The notes under the pieces: generated by a model
Database searches by the model: none
What the model saw: the letters and a program-made list of their open reading frames with translations, nothing else
Told to the model about the DNA's origin: nothing
Made by a program: the position numbers and the translations under genes
Shown: positions 8,576 through 16,111 of the stretch, in pieces
Layout: each line of letters starts with the position of its first letter
How positions within the stretch are numbered: the stretch's first letter is position 1
Assembly: GCA_021771035.1 (NCBI GenBank)
Contig: JAETPU010000012.1
Span: forward strand, 1-64,000
Source: Marvinbryantia formatexigens
GTDB lineage: Bacteria; Bacillota; Clostridia; Oscillospirales; Ruminococcaceae
Direction: 5' to 3'
Length of the DNA stretch: 64,000 nt

Positions 8576-8616
8576 CAAAAAGGCCGTCCTGCCTTGATTG
8601 GCAGACGGCCTTTTTG
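8576..8616 (-). terminator. Terminator of the Na/Pi cotransporter gene
   Basis: AAAAAGGCCGTC paired with its complement through one bulge, with an inner CTGCC/GGCAG stem. A-run and T-run on both sides make it bidirectional; it lies just past the minus-strand stop at 8633. Confidence 0.85.
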
Positions 8617-8632
8617 AATCATTGAAACAGTC

Positions 8633-10270
8633 TCAGGCAGTGAACTCCGGGGTTTCCCCTCCAAGAGCCTGGGCGATGTTCAGCGTATGATCCAGCATAC
8701 GCTCGATATCTGTAAGCATCTCCGTGTAGATAACGCACACCTCTGTTGTGCAGCTGCCTTCCTTGAGCGCCTCGATCTGGTTGTTGCGGAACTTGATTTT
8801 CAGTTCGTCGGTCTTGGCCTCCAGGTCATGCACCTCCTGGAGCATCCCAGTGCGGTCGCCTTCCTCCAGAATGGAAATCCGGTTGAGCGCGCGCAGGGTG
8901 ATGTCCGCAAGCTCCCTAAGCTCATTTTGAGCCCGCTCAGAGAGCTGCATATGTTTTTCCTGAAACATCCGTACATATTCCGCCATATTGGTGGCATGGT
9001 CGCCAATACGCTCAATATTGCCGCTGATATCAAACAGGGCGCTGATGGTAGCGGAGTCCGCATCAGACATGGCAAAGGACGACTGCTGGGAAATGTAGCG
9101 GGTGATCTCCGTGTTCAGGTAATCCAGATACTCCTCGTTGCGGTTTACCTTGTCCAAATCCGTGTCGGTGCCATTGAGCAGCGTTTCAAAGGACTGCGCC
9201 ACATTGTCCCGGGCAATATGGAGCATCCGCTCCTCCTCATGGCGCAGGGAGTCGATTACAATCGCGGTGGAACCCACATTATGTTCGTTGGCAAACGCCA
9301 GGTGCATCTCCTGATCCTCAGACTTTTCAGAGGCTTTGACAGGCAGAATTTTCTGGGCCAGCTTCGCCAGCAGGTTGCCGAAGGGGAACAGCAGCAGCGT
9401 TGTAACCACGTTAAAGATGGTGTGGATGTTGGCCAGCTGCGCCGGGGTGTTATTGGGTGTAAGCGCCGCAATCCAGTCGGTAAAGGGCAGCAACATACAC
9501 ACTCCCACAAAGACGACGGTTCCAATCACATTGAACAGAAGATGGATAATGGTGGTGCGCTTGGCGTTTCTGTTGGTGCCCACAGAGGCAATCAACGCCG
9601 TGATGCAGGTGCCGATATTTTGGCCAAACAATACAAACACAGCGCTGTCAATCCCAATCAGGCCTCCGGCAGCCAGTGTCTGCAGAATACCAATAGAAGC
9701 GGAGGAACTCTGAATCACCGCCGTGAACAGCGCTCCCGCCAGAATTCCCAACAGCGGATTTTTAAACTGGGTCATCAGCTGGATAAATGCCTGGGATTCC
9801 CGAAGCGGCTCCATCGCGGTGCCCATCAGATCCATACCCAGGAACAAAATTCCCAAACCGGCAATAATCTGTCCGGCGCACTGAACCTTTTTCCCTTTTA
9901 AGAAGGTGATCAGCGCAACACCGATAAACGCAATCATCGGCGCGATGACGCCCACATCCAGGGCAATCAGCTGGCCTGTGATGGTAGTACCGATGTTGGC
10001 GCCCATAATAACGCCCACCGCCTGGTTGAGGGTCATCAAACCAGAATTAACAAAACCCACCGTCATTACGGTAGTGGCCGAGGAGCTCTGCACCGCCGCT
10101 GTAATCAGCGCACCGACCAAAACTCCCAAAAGGCGGTTGCTGGTGAGCTTCTCCAAAATCCCCTTAAGACGGTTACCGGCGGCAACTTCCAGGCCGGTAC
10201 TCATCATATGCATACCATACAGGAAAAGTGCAAGGCCGCCAAACAGCATAAACACATTTGATAGTTGCAT
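8633..10270 (-). CDS. Na/Pi cotransporter family protein with PhoU-like domain
   Basis: A 545-residue protein. Residues 1 to about 320 form two Na_Pi_cotrans repeats, each with the hallmark QSSS motif (AVQSSSATTV and AVIQSSSASIGI), within about eight membrane segments. The C-terminal 200 residues form a PhoU-like helical bundle (for example RNEEYLDYLNTEI and ISGNIERIGDHATNMAEY). Such proteins move phosphate with Na+, usually as low-affinity uptake or export. The open frame extends 139 codons upstream, but that extension overlaps another real gene. The ATG at 10270 has GGAGG upstream and starts the first membrane helix (MQLSNVFMLFGGLALFLYGM). The stop codon of the upstream small gene overlaps this ribosome binding site, so translation is coupled. 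Confidence 0.92.
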   Translation of the reverse strand: MQLSNVFMLFGGLALFLYGMHMMSTGLEVAAGNRLKGILEKLTSNRLLGVLVGALITAAVQSSSATTVMTVGFVNSGLMTLNQAVGVIMGANIGTTITGQLIALDVGVIAPMIAFIGVALITFLKGKKVQCAGQIIAGLGILFLGMDLMGTAMEPLRESQAFIQLMTQFKNPLLGILAGALFTAVIQSSSASIGILQTLAAGGLIGIDSAVFVLFGQNIGTCITALIASVGTNRNAKRTTIIHLLFNVIGTVVFVGVCMLLPFTDWIAALTPNNTPAQLANIHTIFNVVTTLLLFPFGNLLAKLAQKILPVKASEKSEDQEMHLAFANEHNVGSTAIVIDSLRHEEERMLHIARDNVAQSFETLLNGTDTDLDKVNRNEEYLDYLNTEITRYISQQSSFAMSDADSATISALFDISGNIERIGDHATNMAEYVRMFQEKHMQLSERAQNELRELADITLRALNRISILEEGDRTGMLQEVHDLEAKTDELKIKFRNNQIEALKEGSCTTEVCVIYTEMLTDIERMLDHTLNIAQALGGETPEFTA

Positions 10271-10278
10271 AATACCCT

Positions 10279-10671
10279 TTATCCTCCCACTGTCTCTATA
10301 TTCCCACTTTGAAACAGGCATCCCCAGGGCGGGGCTTGTCCTCCCAACGGGATCCAGTTCTGCCGTACCGGCGCCAGAAAAACCAGATACAGCTTCCGTC
10401 TGGATAGGCGCCGGCCAAACCGTATCAGCCCCAAAACAGCCAGAAAAATAGCCGTCCTTGCCGGTGATAAGGTGTTCCGAAACTCCTGCGCCTCCCCTGG
10501 GCGGTGCAGTGAAATAATTGAAACGCCGGATTGGGCAAAGACAGCTTCCTCGGCCAAATTGGAGACCGAAGCCACGCCAAACAGACAAAAGAAAAAAGCA
10601 AGGACAAGGACGAAAGAAAACCACGTTTTCTTCGCCCGAACCCGCCGTCTGGGACAGCGCTCCTTGTCCAT
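10279..10671 (-). CDS. Small two-helix membrane protein, translationally coupled to Na/Pi gene
   Basis: A 130-residue protein with a Lys/Arg-rich start, one membrane segment (about residues 16-37), an extracytoplasmic loop and a second hydrophobic segment (about 68-82), then a basic tail. It has a good ribosome binding site (GGGAGGG, 8 bp spacing). The gene ends in GGAGGATAA, so its last codons are the ribosome binding site of the Na/Pi gene that begins 8 bp later. I do not recognise the family. The coupling suggests an accessory or regulatory subunit of the phosphate transporter, but this is inference. The extended frame of the Na/Pi gene crosses the same DNA in another frame; the binding sites favour this reading. 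Confidence 0.6.
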   Translation of the reverse strand: MDKERCPRRRVRAKKTWFSFVLVLAFFFCLFGVASVSNLAEEAVFAQSGVSIISLHRPGEAQEFRNTLSPARTAIFLAVLGLIRFGRRLSRRKLYLVFLAPVRQNWIPLGGQAPPWGCLFQSGNIETVGG

Positions 10672-11421
10672 GCTTCATCCCTCCCATAACTGGGAATCCT
10701 TGAAATTCATCTCAATGTACGTTTTCAAAAGAAAATCGAACTTTAATTTCATTTTACCCAATTCTTACCCAATGCGCAATCCCTCTGCTAAAAAACGTCT
10801 TTTTCACCAGAATGACGTCCACACGTTCTGCTTTCTCTGTCCGAAATATTCGAACTTTTAAATTTTTTAGGGCAGTGAATATAGTCTATTGCGGTTAATA
10901 CCAAAAAAATACCCGCGCCGAAAAAGCTTCCAGCTTCTCTGGCGTCCAATCTGCTTTTATTAATTAAGGAAGCATAAACATACACCCTGCTCATGTATAT
11001 GCGATGCAACCCTTTTTTGTTTCGTTCGCCCGAGGAATGTTGAAAACTCAAAAGATGGCGTCAAAAAGTTGTTGAAAACCGTTGATTTCAATAAACTTCC
11101 CTCTATTGTGCGCCAAGAGATCCCCCACTGCTTCCGTGCAGTTTATAGCAGCTCCGCGGAGAATAAGCATACACACCACCCGCCTAAAGTTCCACGGACT
11201 AAAATTTGATTTTCCCTTTATTTAAGCCATTTGTTTCAAACAGATGTTCTTTGCGTTCTTTGATTTTTCCCGATTTTGTACTTTTTTCATTGGGTTTTAA
11301 TCCGGCGAATATAAGCGCTTGAAACTTGCCGTTCTTTAGGCTTATACTAAGACACGCACGTGTTGAAAATCGTGTAGAAAAACGTTGAAATCTATTGAAA
11401 AGTTGAGGTCGAGGTGTGTTT
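10672..11421. other. Upstream non-coding region with GTTGAAAA words
   Basis: About 750 bp without a supported gene. It contains repeated GTTGAAAA words (11040-11048, 11070-11078, about 11362-11369, with related ones near 11384 and 11395) and the promoter at 11319-11348. A minus-strand frame at 10788-11051 has no binding site or recognisable domain. Confidence 0.5.
11319..11348 (+). promoter_or_regulatory. Promoter candidate for the DUF6514-like gene
   Basis: -35 TTGAAA (11319-11324), 18-bp spacer and -10 TATACT (11343-11348), giving a leader of about 70 nt that carries several TTGAAA words. Confidence 0.6.
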
Positions 11422-11643
11422 ATGCTAACTTTACTGAAGGAAACGTATCAACATCCGGAACTGGGCAGTTACGTAGGTTACGGAATTCGGGCAGTGGACC
11501 AAGAAGAAACTAAGGTGTTTCGCGATCTTTCAACAGACCGGGAAGCCGTTCTCTCCCTGATTGCTCTGCTGGAGAGAAACAAAGCCTCCATCCTTCATCT
11601 TGAGGAGATCATCCTCTGTGACGCCTTAGGCGTCCTGCTTTAA
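11422..11643 (+). CDS. Small DUF6514-like protein
   Basis: A 73-residue acidic protein. The pattern YVGYGIRAVD, then a D-[IL]-STD segment (FRDLSTDREAV) and a hydrophobic LHLEEII helix resembles the small clostridial DUF6514 family, which has no assigned function. The ATG at 11422 follows a GAGGTCGAGGTG element; a GTG two codons earlier is less well placed. It has its own promoter and a stem-loop after the stop, so it is probably monocistronic. A similar isolated position upstream of small regulatory genes is all the context available. Confidence 0.6.
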   Translation: MLTLLKETYQHPELGSYVGYGIRAVDQEETKVFRDLSTDREAVLSLIALLERNKASILHLEEIILCDALGVLL

Positions 11644-11647
11644 TGCC

Positions 11648-11690
11648 GGGGAAGTTTGAGGCAATGCGGCCCGCCGAAAACTTCCCTTTA
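11648..11690 (+). terminator. Weak terminator after the DUF6514-like gene
   Basis: A 9-bp stem GGGAAGTTT/AAACTTCCC with a 19-nt loop followed by TTTA. The T-run is short. Confidence 0.4.
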
Positions 11691-12030
11691 CCGGCTGTCT
11701 GCGCCGGGTTTTCCTGTCTGCCTGTCCCGATTTTGGGATCTTAGGTTCTCATCGAAAATCCGGCTTTTTTACGTCAAAAAACAGAAAGGACTCGTATTCT
11801 CCCTCTTTTCCGTTCTTACACACACCATTCCCACTTTTTTTACAAAAATTGTCTTACTTAAAAACGGGAAACCCCAGATAGCTTTTCTGAATGCCCTTCG
11901 CATCCTGCCGGTACGGTTCGCCCAGGAAGGCGGCATAAACCGGGCCTTACAAGGCTGGAACTACGAAAATCCCGCCGGGCATATTTTTCTGTCAAAACCC
12001 GGCTTTTCCTCTTTTCTAAGGCCCCGCTTC

Positions 12031-12121
12031 ATGCTATAATAACCTCACAGCCGTAGCCAAATCAAAGATTTGGACGTCTGTGAGAACATTGAAGCAGTTT
12101 GGAAGGAAAGCTTCGCTTTCG
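12031..12121 (+). repeat. Structured repeat family A, copy 1
   Basis: Begins ATGCTATAATAACCTCAC, then a hairpin CCAAATC-aaa-GATTTGG, then GAACATTGAAGCAGTTTGG, and ends with a GAAAGC-ttc-GCTTTC hairpin and a T-run. It lacks the long inner palindrome of copy 2. Confidence 0.75.
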
Positions 12122-12126
12122 TTTTT

Positions 12127-12255
12127 ATGCTATAATAACCTCACAGCCGTAGCCAAAACAGAGCATTTGGACTGCGCAGTTCGGAATGGAATTCCGAACT
12201 GCAGAGAGAACATTGAAGCAGTTTGGAAGGAAAGCTCCGCTTTCTGACTGATGCT
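12127..12255 (+). repeat. Structured repeat family A, copy 2
   Basis: Same opening and closing segments as copy 1, plus an inner palindrome GCAGTTCGGAAT...ATTCCGAACTGC. The final hairpin is GAAAGC-tcc-GCTTTC and the unit ends in TGATGCT. Confidence 0.8.
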
Positions 12256-12603
12256 TCGGCGAGGTTACAATGCGGCCGTATGCACTGCTGGCATTTTGGC
12301 TGTTTTGATCCGTTGGGAAGACCGTAAAAACTTTCCCGGAAGCGGCGCTGCGCTTGTTCACCAATCCGAGATATTCTCAGATTGCAGCCAGGGGTTTTGG
12401 CCCTGACTGTCCGAACCGCTTTGTCGTAATCAGGATAGGCAGGACGATCCCTATTCCAGCAGTAGCCTAAAGGCGTCCGTTTTAAGGTGCCCTGCCGCCG
12501 GGAAACGGCATTGCAGCCGCCTGTATGTTTCAGAGTTATTCCAATACTATTTGATTCTGCCCCTGGTGCGGCACTGCCGCCGGGGATTCAATGAGGTGAG
12601 CCT

Positions 12604-13017
12604 ATGGAGTCCATTTCTTATCTTTGGCATGACCGTAAGCGTCATTTGGGCCTTCCCCTTAGCTTTACCCGGTATTCCCTTTCTGAGGATCGTCTTTTCT
12701 TGGAGACAGGGCTGCTCAACATGAAGCAGGATGAGATACTCCTGTACCGTGTGCGGGATATCAGCCTGTCTATCTCTTTGGGACAGAGGATTTTCGGCGT
12801 GGGAAGCATTAAGATTCTCTCCTCCGATCAGACCCTTCCCACATTGGAACTGAAAAATATTAAAAATCCGCGGGAAGTCAAGGAATTAATCCATCGCCAG
12901 GTGGAAGAATTAAAACTAGCCCGTCATATGCGGGTGGGTGAGTTGATCGACGGTGTTGTGGATTCCGATGATGCCGGCATACAGCAGCCCTCTGAATCCG
13001 AGAACTGGGAGGAATAG
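12604..13017 (+). CDS. PH domain (bPH2/YdbT-type) protein
   Basis: A 137-residue soluble protein with a bacterial PH domain. The segment FTRYSLSEDRLFLETGLLNM followed by RVRDISLSISLGQRIFGVGSI is the typical YdbT-type beta-barrel core. These domains usually sit next to membrane helices; here the membrane part is in the next gene, two bases after this stop codon, so the pair may form a split version. The last 20 residues are acidic and probably disordered. First gene of a three-gene operon with 13020 and 13231. The role is unknown; relatives are linked to envelope stress or protein secretion. Confidence 0.8.
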   Translation: MESISYLWHDRKRHLGLPLSFTRYSLSEDRLFLETGLLNMKQDEILLYRVRDISLSISLGQRIFGVGSIKILSSDQTLPTLELKNIKNPREVKELIHRQVEELKLARHMRVGELIDGVVDSDDAGIQQPSESENWEE

Positions 13018-13019
13018 CC

Positions 13020-13250
13020 TTGGCGAACACGAAAAAAGGCAGTTATGTAGCGCCTATTGTTGTAACCGTTCTGCTGGTCGTCTATTTTTGCCTTCTCATG
13101 GGCGTTTGTTTCATTCCCTTTTTCCCAATCGGGGTAAAAATCGGCGCAGCAGTTATTATTCTCCCTTTGATCGGAGTTTCAATCTTTGTTCTTTGGGAGC
13201 GTGTGAAAGAATTAAGGAGTGGTGAGCTGAATGATCTTAGTAAATACTGA
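13020..13250 (+). CDS. Small two-helix membrane protein
   Basis: A 76-residue protein with two membrane helices (about residues 10-31 and 36-58) and a short charged tail. It starts with TTG; a GGGAGG element 9 bp upstream overlaps the end of the PH-domain gene. The 3' end overlaps the YbjQ-like gene by 20 bp. Not recognised as a named family; the position suggests it anchors the PH-domain protein, which is inference. Confidence 0.65.
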   Translation: MANTKKGSYVAPIVVTVLLVVYFCLLMGVCFIPFFPIGVKIGAAVIILPLIGVSIFVLWERVKELRSGELNDLSKY

Positions 13251-13542
13251 TTACATCTCCGGCAAAGAACTGGAAACCCTGGGCCTGGTAAAAGGCAGCA
13301 CCATCCAATCCAAAAACCTGGGACGCGACATTACCCAGAGCTTTAAAACCCTGGTTGGGGGCGAGCTCAAGGCCTACACCGAAATGATGAACGACGCCAG
13401 GGCGCTGGCCACCAAACGTATGGTGGAGGAAGCCGAGCAGATGGGCGCCGATGGGATTGTTAATATCCGGTATGCTTCCGCCGCAGTGATGCAGGGCGCG
13501 GCAGAGGTTATGGCATACGGAACAGCTGTCCGGTTCCGCTAA
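13231..13542 (+). CDS. YbjQ/DUF74 family protein
   Basis: A 103-residue protein matching the YbjQ (heavy-metal-binding, DUF74) family, a small pentameric beta-sandwich. The segment QSKNLGRDITQSFKTLVGGE and the ending MGADGIVNIRYASA...VMAYGTAV are family signatures, and the length is typical. The biochemical role is unsettled; metal binding was proposed from structure. It overlaps the preceding membrane-protein gene and has GGTGAG within it as a ribosome binding site. Last gene of the operon, with a strong terminator 14 bp past the stop. Confidence 0.88.
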   Translation: MILVNTDYISGKELETLGLVKGSTIQSKNLGRDITQSFKTLVGGELKAYTEMMNDARALATKRMVEEAEQMGADGIVNIRYASAAVMQGAAEVMAYGTAVRFR

Positions 13543-13554
13543 TCTGATACTGCC

Positions 13555-13590
13555 GGGAGGCCTGGAAAAACCAGGCCTCCTTTTATTTTT
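13555..13590 (+). terminator. Terminator of the PH/YbjQ operon
   Basis: A 10-bp stem GGAGGCCTGG/CCAGGCCTCC with an A-rich loop followed by TTTTATTTTT. Confidence 0.9.
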
Positions 13591-14177
13591 GTAAACGAAG
13601 GCGTTACCAGGACAGGTTTCCAGGTCAGCCTATCACCCCGTCAAACCATATGGCACATTAAAAAGGTTATAGAATCCCCAAAAACCGGAGAACTTATCAG
13701 CGAGCACACTGTCTCCATTGGGGGATTGGCTTGCATTGGGGCTATTTTCGAAACGCTTTCTTGCAGTCGGGCACCCGGGTGACGCTCTCCAGTGGGAACG
13801 AATCACGCCGAAACTCCCGGCAGTTTACAGGTGTACCTCATGGGCTTTCATAGGAGCAAGGCCTTTTCAGCGTTGGCTGGAGGCCTCGGTGAGCGCTGAA
13901 AAATCTATCTGGGATACCCTGTGGGATATAGTGGTGGAGTCATCACCTCTCAGTGATGCTGAATTTGTACGGTTCGCTCATCTCAGGTTTATAGTGAAAG
14001 CCATATGTAACCTGTGGTTTGCACAGGCCCCCCGCACGGGGCAGATACCGGCTCAACCTCTCAAAATGCACCGGACAGCGTCACCGCATCACCCGCCCCA
14101 TAACCCGTAAACGGGTTCTATCCGATACCGGCAGTTTTTTTGCAATGAACCGTACATACTGTTCGGTATGCTTTTGC

Positions 14178-14207
14178 TAACCCCGGCAGATCCGGGGGTT
14201 CTTTTTG
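14178..14207 (+). terminator. Orphan terminator-like hairpin
   Basis: AACCCC-GG ... CCGGGGGTT stem followed by CTTTTTGC. No gene is recognised upstream on this strand since 13542. Confidence 0.5.
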
Positions 14208-14357
14208 CTTAGTCATAATCTCCGGCTAAGCCGGAAGCTTGAGGAGGGCTTCTATCAGGGCCTGGTACTGGCAAGCGTCAATTTGTTTCACTTACAGCGA
14301 AAGCCCTTTCGCGGAGTACCTCCCCCCGTCCAGCCGGAAATTCCCCTCACCAGCGAG

Positions 14358-14400
14358 AAGCCCCTCCGGCCTTAATGGAAAGGGCCGGAGGGGCTTTTGT
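14358..14400 (+). terminator. Orphan GC-rich hairpin
   Basis: A 12-bp stem AGCCCCTCCGGC / GCCGGAGGGGCT with a loop of about 12 nt, followed by TTTTGT. It has no evident gene on the plus strand. Confidence 0.5.
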
Positions 14401-14666
14401 ATCCTCTTCCATACCTTGGGCACGAAAAAGCCAGGCTGCAAATCCGCCCGGCCGGGTCCGGAACCTGCCACCAAAGGCGTAAGAACACGAGTATGGCGAC
14501 TCCGCAGGAAAAGCCGCCGCAGGGCCATCTTCCACGGCCGAACCACCCGCTGCGGTTCTCGCGCCTCCAATACGCCGCTGCCCAGGATGAATTCCCGGGA
14601 GGGGCAGTTCCGGCCCTGAGAGCGGCCGAATCCTGGGCTTACACCGCGACCGCTTCTGCACTCTCC

Positions 14667-15572
14667 CTACGGCAGCAGGCCATTATCAAAGCTGGGCATC
14701 GTATCGCTCAGCCCCAATTCCCCGCCCCGCCGGCGCAGTGTGAGCTCAATCAGCTTGACCGCGTCCTTTTTGGCCTGACAATACAGCTGTAAAAAAGACG
14801 CTGTACTCTCCTGTCCGGTGCGAAGGTTGCTCCAGGGACGGTGGGTTTCATTCATCGGATCCCCATCCAAAAATTCCCCCGAACGAAGATGCGCCGCAAT
14901 CATCCCGGGGCGCCCCATAAGGGCCTCCACGCCGCGGATTCCTCCCATTGGCAGCCTGCAGAGCTCCTGCACCGCCAGGCGCATGACCGCAGCAGCACAG
15001 GAAAAGCAGGTATCCACCTGCCAGCGGCCCACAGGGACGCCGTATTCCCGGCCCAACCGCTCATAAACTGTACCGATGGCCTGTCTGGATACGGGTGCGT
15101 CCCATCCCTGAGGAATGCGGAAGGAAGAAATCTTCCGGTTGCACCTGGCCTCGTAAAACGCTGTGTCCAGATCGCTTTCCAGCTTATGATGCACCCCATA
15201 CCGGCAGCCGGCCTGTTCATATTTCTGCTGCAGGCAGCCAATCAGCGGATGCGCGGCACAGTCCAGGCAGTAATGGCAGAGAAATCCCCAGAAATAGGCC
15301 TGCATTTCCTCCTGGACCGGGCCCTGAGGCTGCCTGTCTACCTGTCGGTGCAGCGCTTCCAAAAGCGGTTTGGCACGCTGCCTATGGAGAAAGGAGCCGA
15401 AGGCTGGAAGATTTGGATTCTGCCAGAATGCATAGGTGTAAAATAATAAATCCGGCCCCTGAAGCCCCCAAAAAAAGGAAACCGGATGTGCTTTGATAAA
15501 CGCCTGTTCTTCCGCAGACAGACTATAAAAGACATCCTCTCCAAACAATACGTGTGTCACAAATGCCGGCAT
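14667..15572 (-). CDS. Zinc-dependent phospholipase C-family protein
   Basis: A 301-residue protein of the Zn_dep_PLPC type. Metal ligands are where the family has them: the N-terminal FVTHVLFGEDVF, GPDLLFY, FLHRQ, HYCLDCAAHP and HHKLESDLD. There is no signal peptide, so this is probably one of the many cytoplasmic clostridial homologues whose activity is untested rather than a secreted toxin. The start ATG has an AGGGGG element upstream. It stands alone between non-coding stretches; its 3' end faces the orphan hairpins. Confidence 0.82.
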   Translation of the reverse strand: MPAFVTHVLFGEDVFYSLSAEEQAFIKAHPVSFFWGLQGPDLLFYTYAFWQNPNLPAFGSFLHRQRAKPLLEALHRQVDRQPQGPVQEEMQAYFWGFLCHYCLDCAAHPLIGCLQQKYEQAGCRYGVHHKLESDLDTAFYEARCNRKISSFRIPQGWDAPVSRQAIGTVYERLGREYGVPVGRWQVDTCFSCAAAVMRLAVQELCRLPMGGIRGVEALMGRPGMIAAHLRSGEFLDGDPMNETHRPWSNLRTGQESTASFLQLYCQAKKDAVKLIELTLRRRGGELGLSDTMPSFDNGLLP

Positions 15573-15730
15573 TGCCTGTTCCCCCTATCTGCTTGTCCGA
15601 ATTCCATTCGGTTCTTCCCATGTACTGGAGTTTCCCGCAGTATTTGACATCCCTTGACGGGCCCGCCACAGCGCCGTTGTTGTTATGGTTCCTGATTTAG
15701 GCCGCTTTATCCCGCAAGGGCTGTAAAAAC

Positions 15731-16111
15731 TCAGTCAAGCTTCCCCTCATCCAGAGCCCCGCGGTTGATAATTTCCCGCAGATCCTCCAGTCCCTCGGCG
15801 ATCTCCTCCCGTGAAAAGCGGCATTCCTGCAGCCGGTAATCGCTGAACTGGTTGAGCTCGCCATAAAACCATAAACCGGTTTCCAATGTTGCCTTGCCGG
15901 GGTTTCGTTCCAATTCATCGAACAGAAGGTTTTCCGCCCGGTTGAGTTCCCCCTGTGCCAGCAGATTGCGCAGGGAATACCTTAAAAATTCATCCTCATT
16001 GAGGACGCCGTCATCCAGAATCCGTACAATCGGCAGATCCTTCTTCATGAAAGCGCCCGCGATAGCCCGGGACAGATTCTCTATTTCCCGCAGTAAGTAG
16101 TCTCTCTGCAT
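15731..16111 (-). CDS. DUF6483-like protein
   Basis: A 126-residue, strongly helical, charged protein (MQRDYLLREIENLSRAIAG at the N-terminus). It resembles small Firmicute proteins grouped as DUF6483; no function is known. The first 31 bp overlap the 3' end of the radical SAM gene, so the two are co-translated. That constant partnership is the only functional clue. Helical repeat-like segments (LLAQGELNRAENLLFDELE) hint at a TPR-like interaction surface, which is speculation. Confidence 0.65.
   Translation of the reverse strand: MQRDYLLREIENLSRAIAGAFMKKDLPIVRILDDGVLNEDEFLRYSLRNLLAQGELNRAENLLFDELERNPGKATLETGLWFYGELNQFSDYRLQECRFSREEIAEGLEDLREIINRGALDEGKLD

Larger units (their letters stand above)
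8264..8632. other. Convergent intergenic region
   Basis: About 370 bp between two converging genes. Apart from the two terminators listed separately, no gene or repeat is seen. Confidence 0.6.
11644..12603. other. Intergenic region carrying tandem family A repeats
   Basis: About 960 bp with no supported gene. It holds a stem-loop at 11648-11690 and two tandem copies of structured repeat family A (12031-12255). The remainder shows nothing recognisable. Confidence 0.6.
13591..14666. other. Long non-coding region with orphan terminators
   Basis: About 1.1 kb with no supported gene. Frames at 13718-14110 and 14239-14792 lack binding sites and look like chance. Two plus-strand terminator-like hairpins (14178-14207 and 14358-14400) have no gene upstream, which leaves room for a decayed gene or an unrecognised transcript. 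Confidence 0.5.

Noticed and set aside
8687-9901. 404-codon open frame on the plus strand
   Set aside because: Antisense to the Na/Pi cotransporter gene, a GC-codon-bias shadow.
10271-10687. 139-codon N-terminal extension of the Na/Pi cotransporter
   Set aside because: It overlaps the small coupled gene in another frame, has no homology to the family and the GGAGG-ATG at 10270 is well placed.
10788-11051. 87-codon minus-strand frame upstream of the Na/Pi operon
   Set aside because: No binding site; composition unlike the neighbouring genes.
13718-14110. 130-codon plus-strand frame
   Set aside because: No binding site, no domain, His/Pro-rich end typical of a chance frame.
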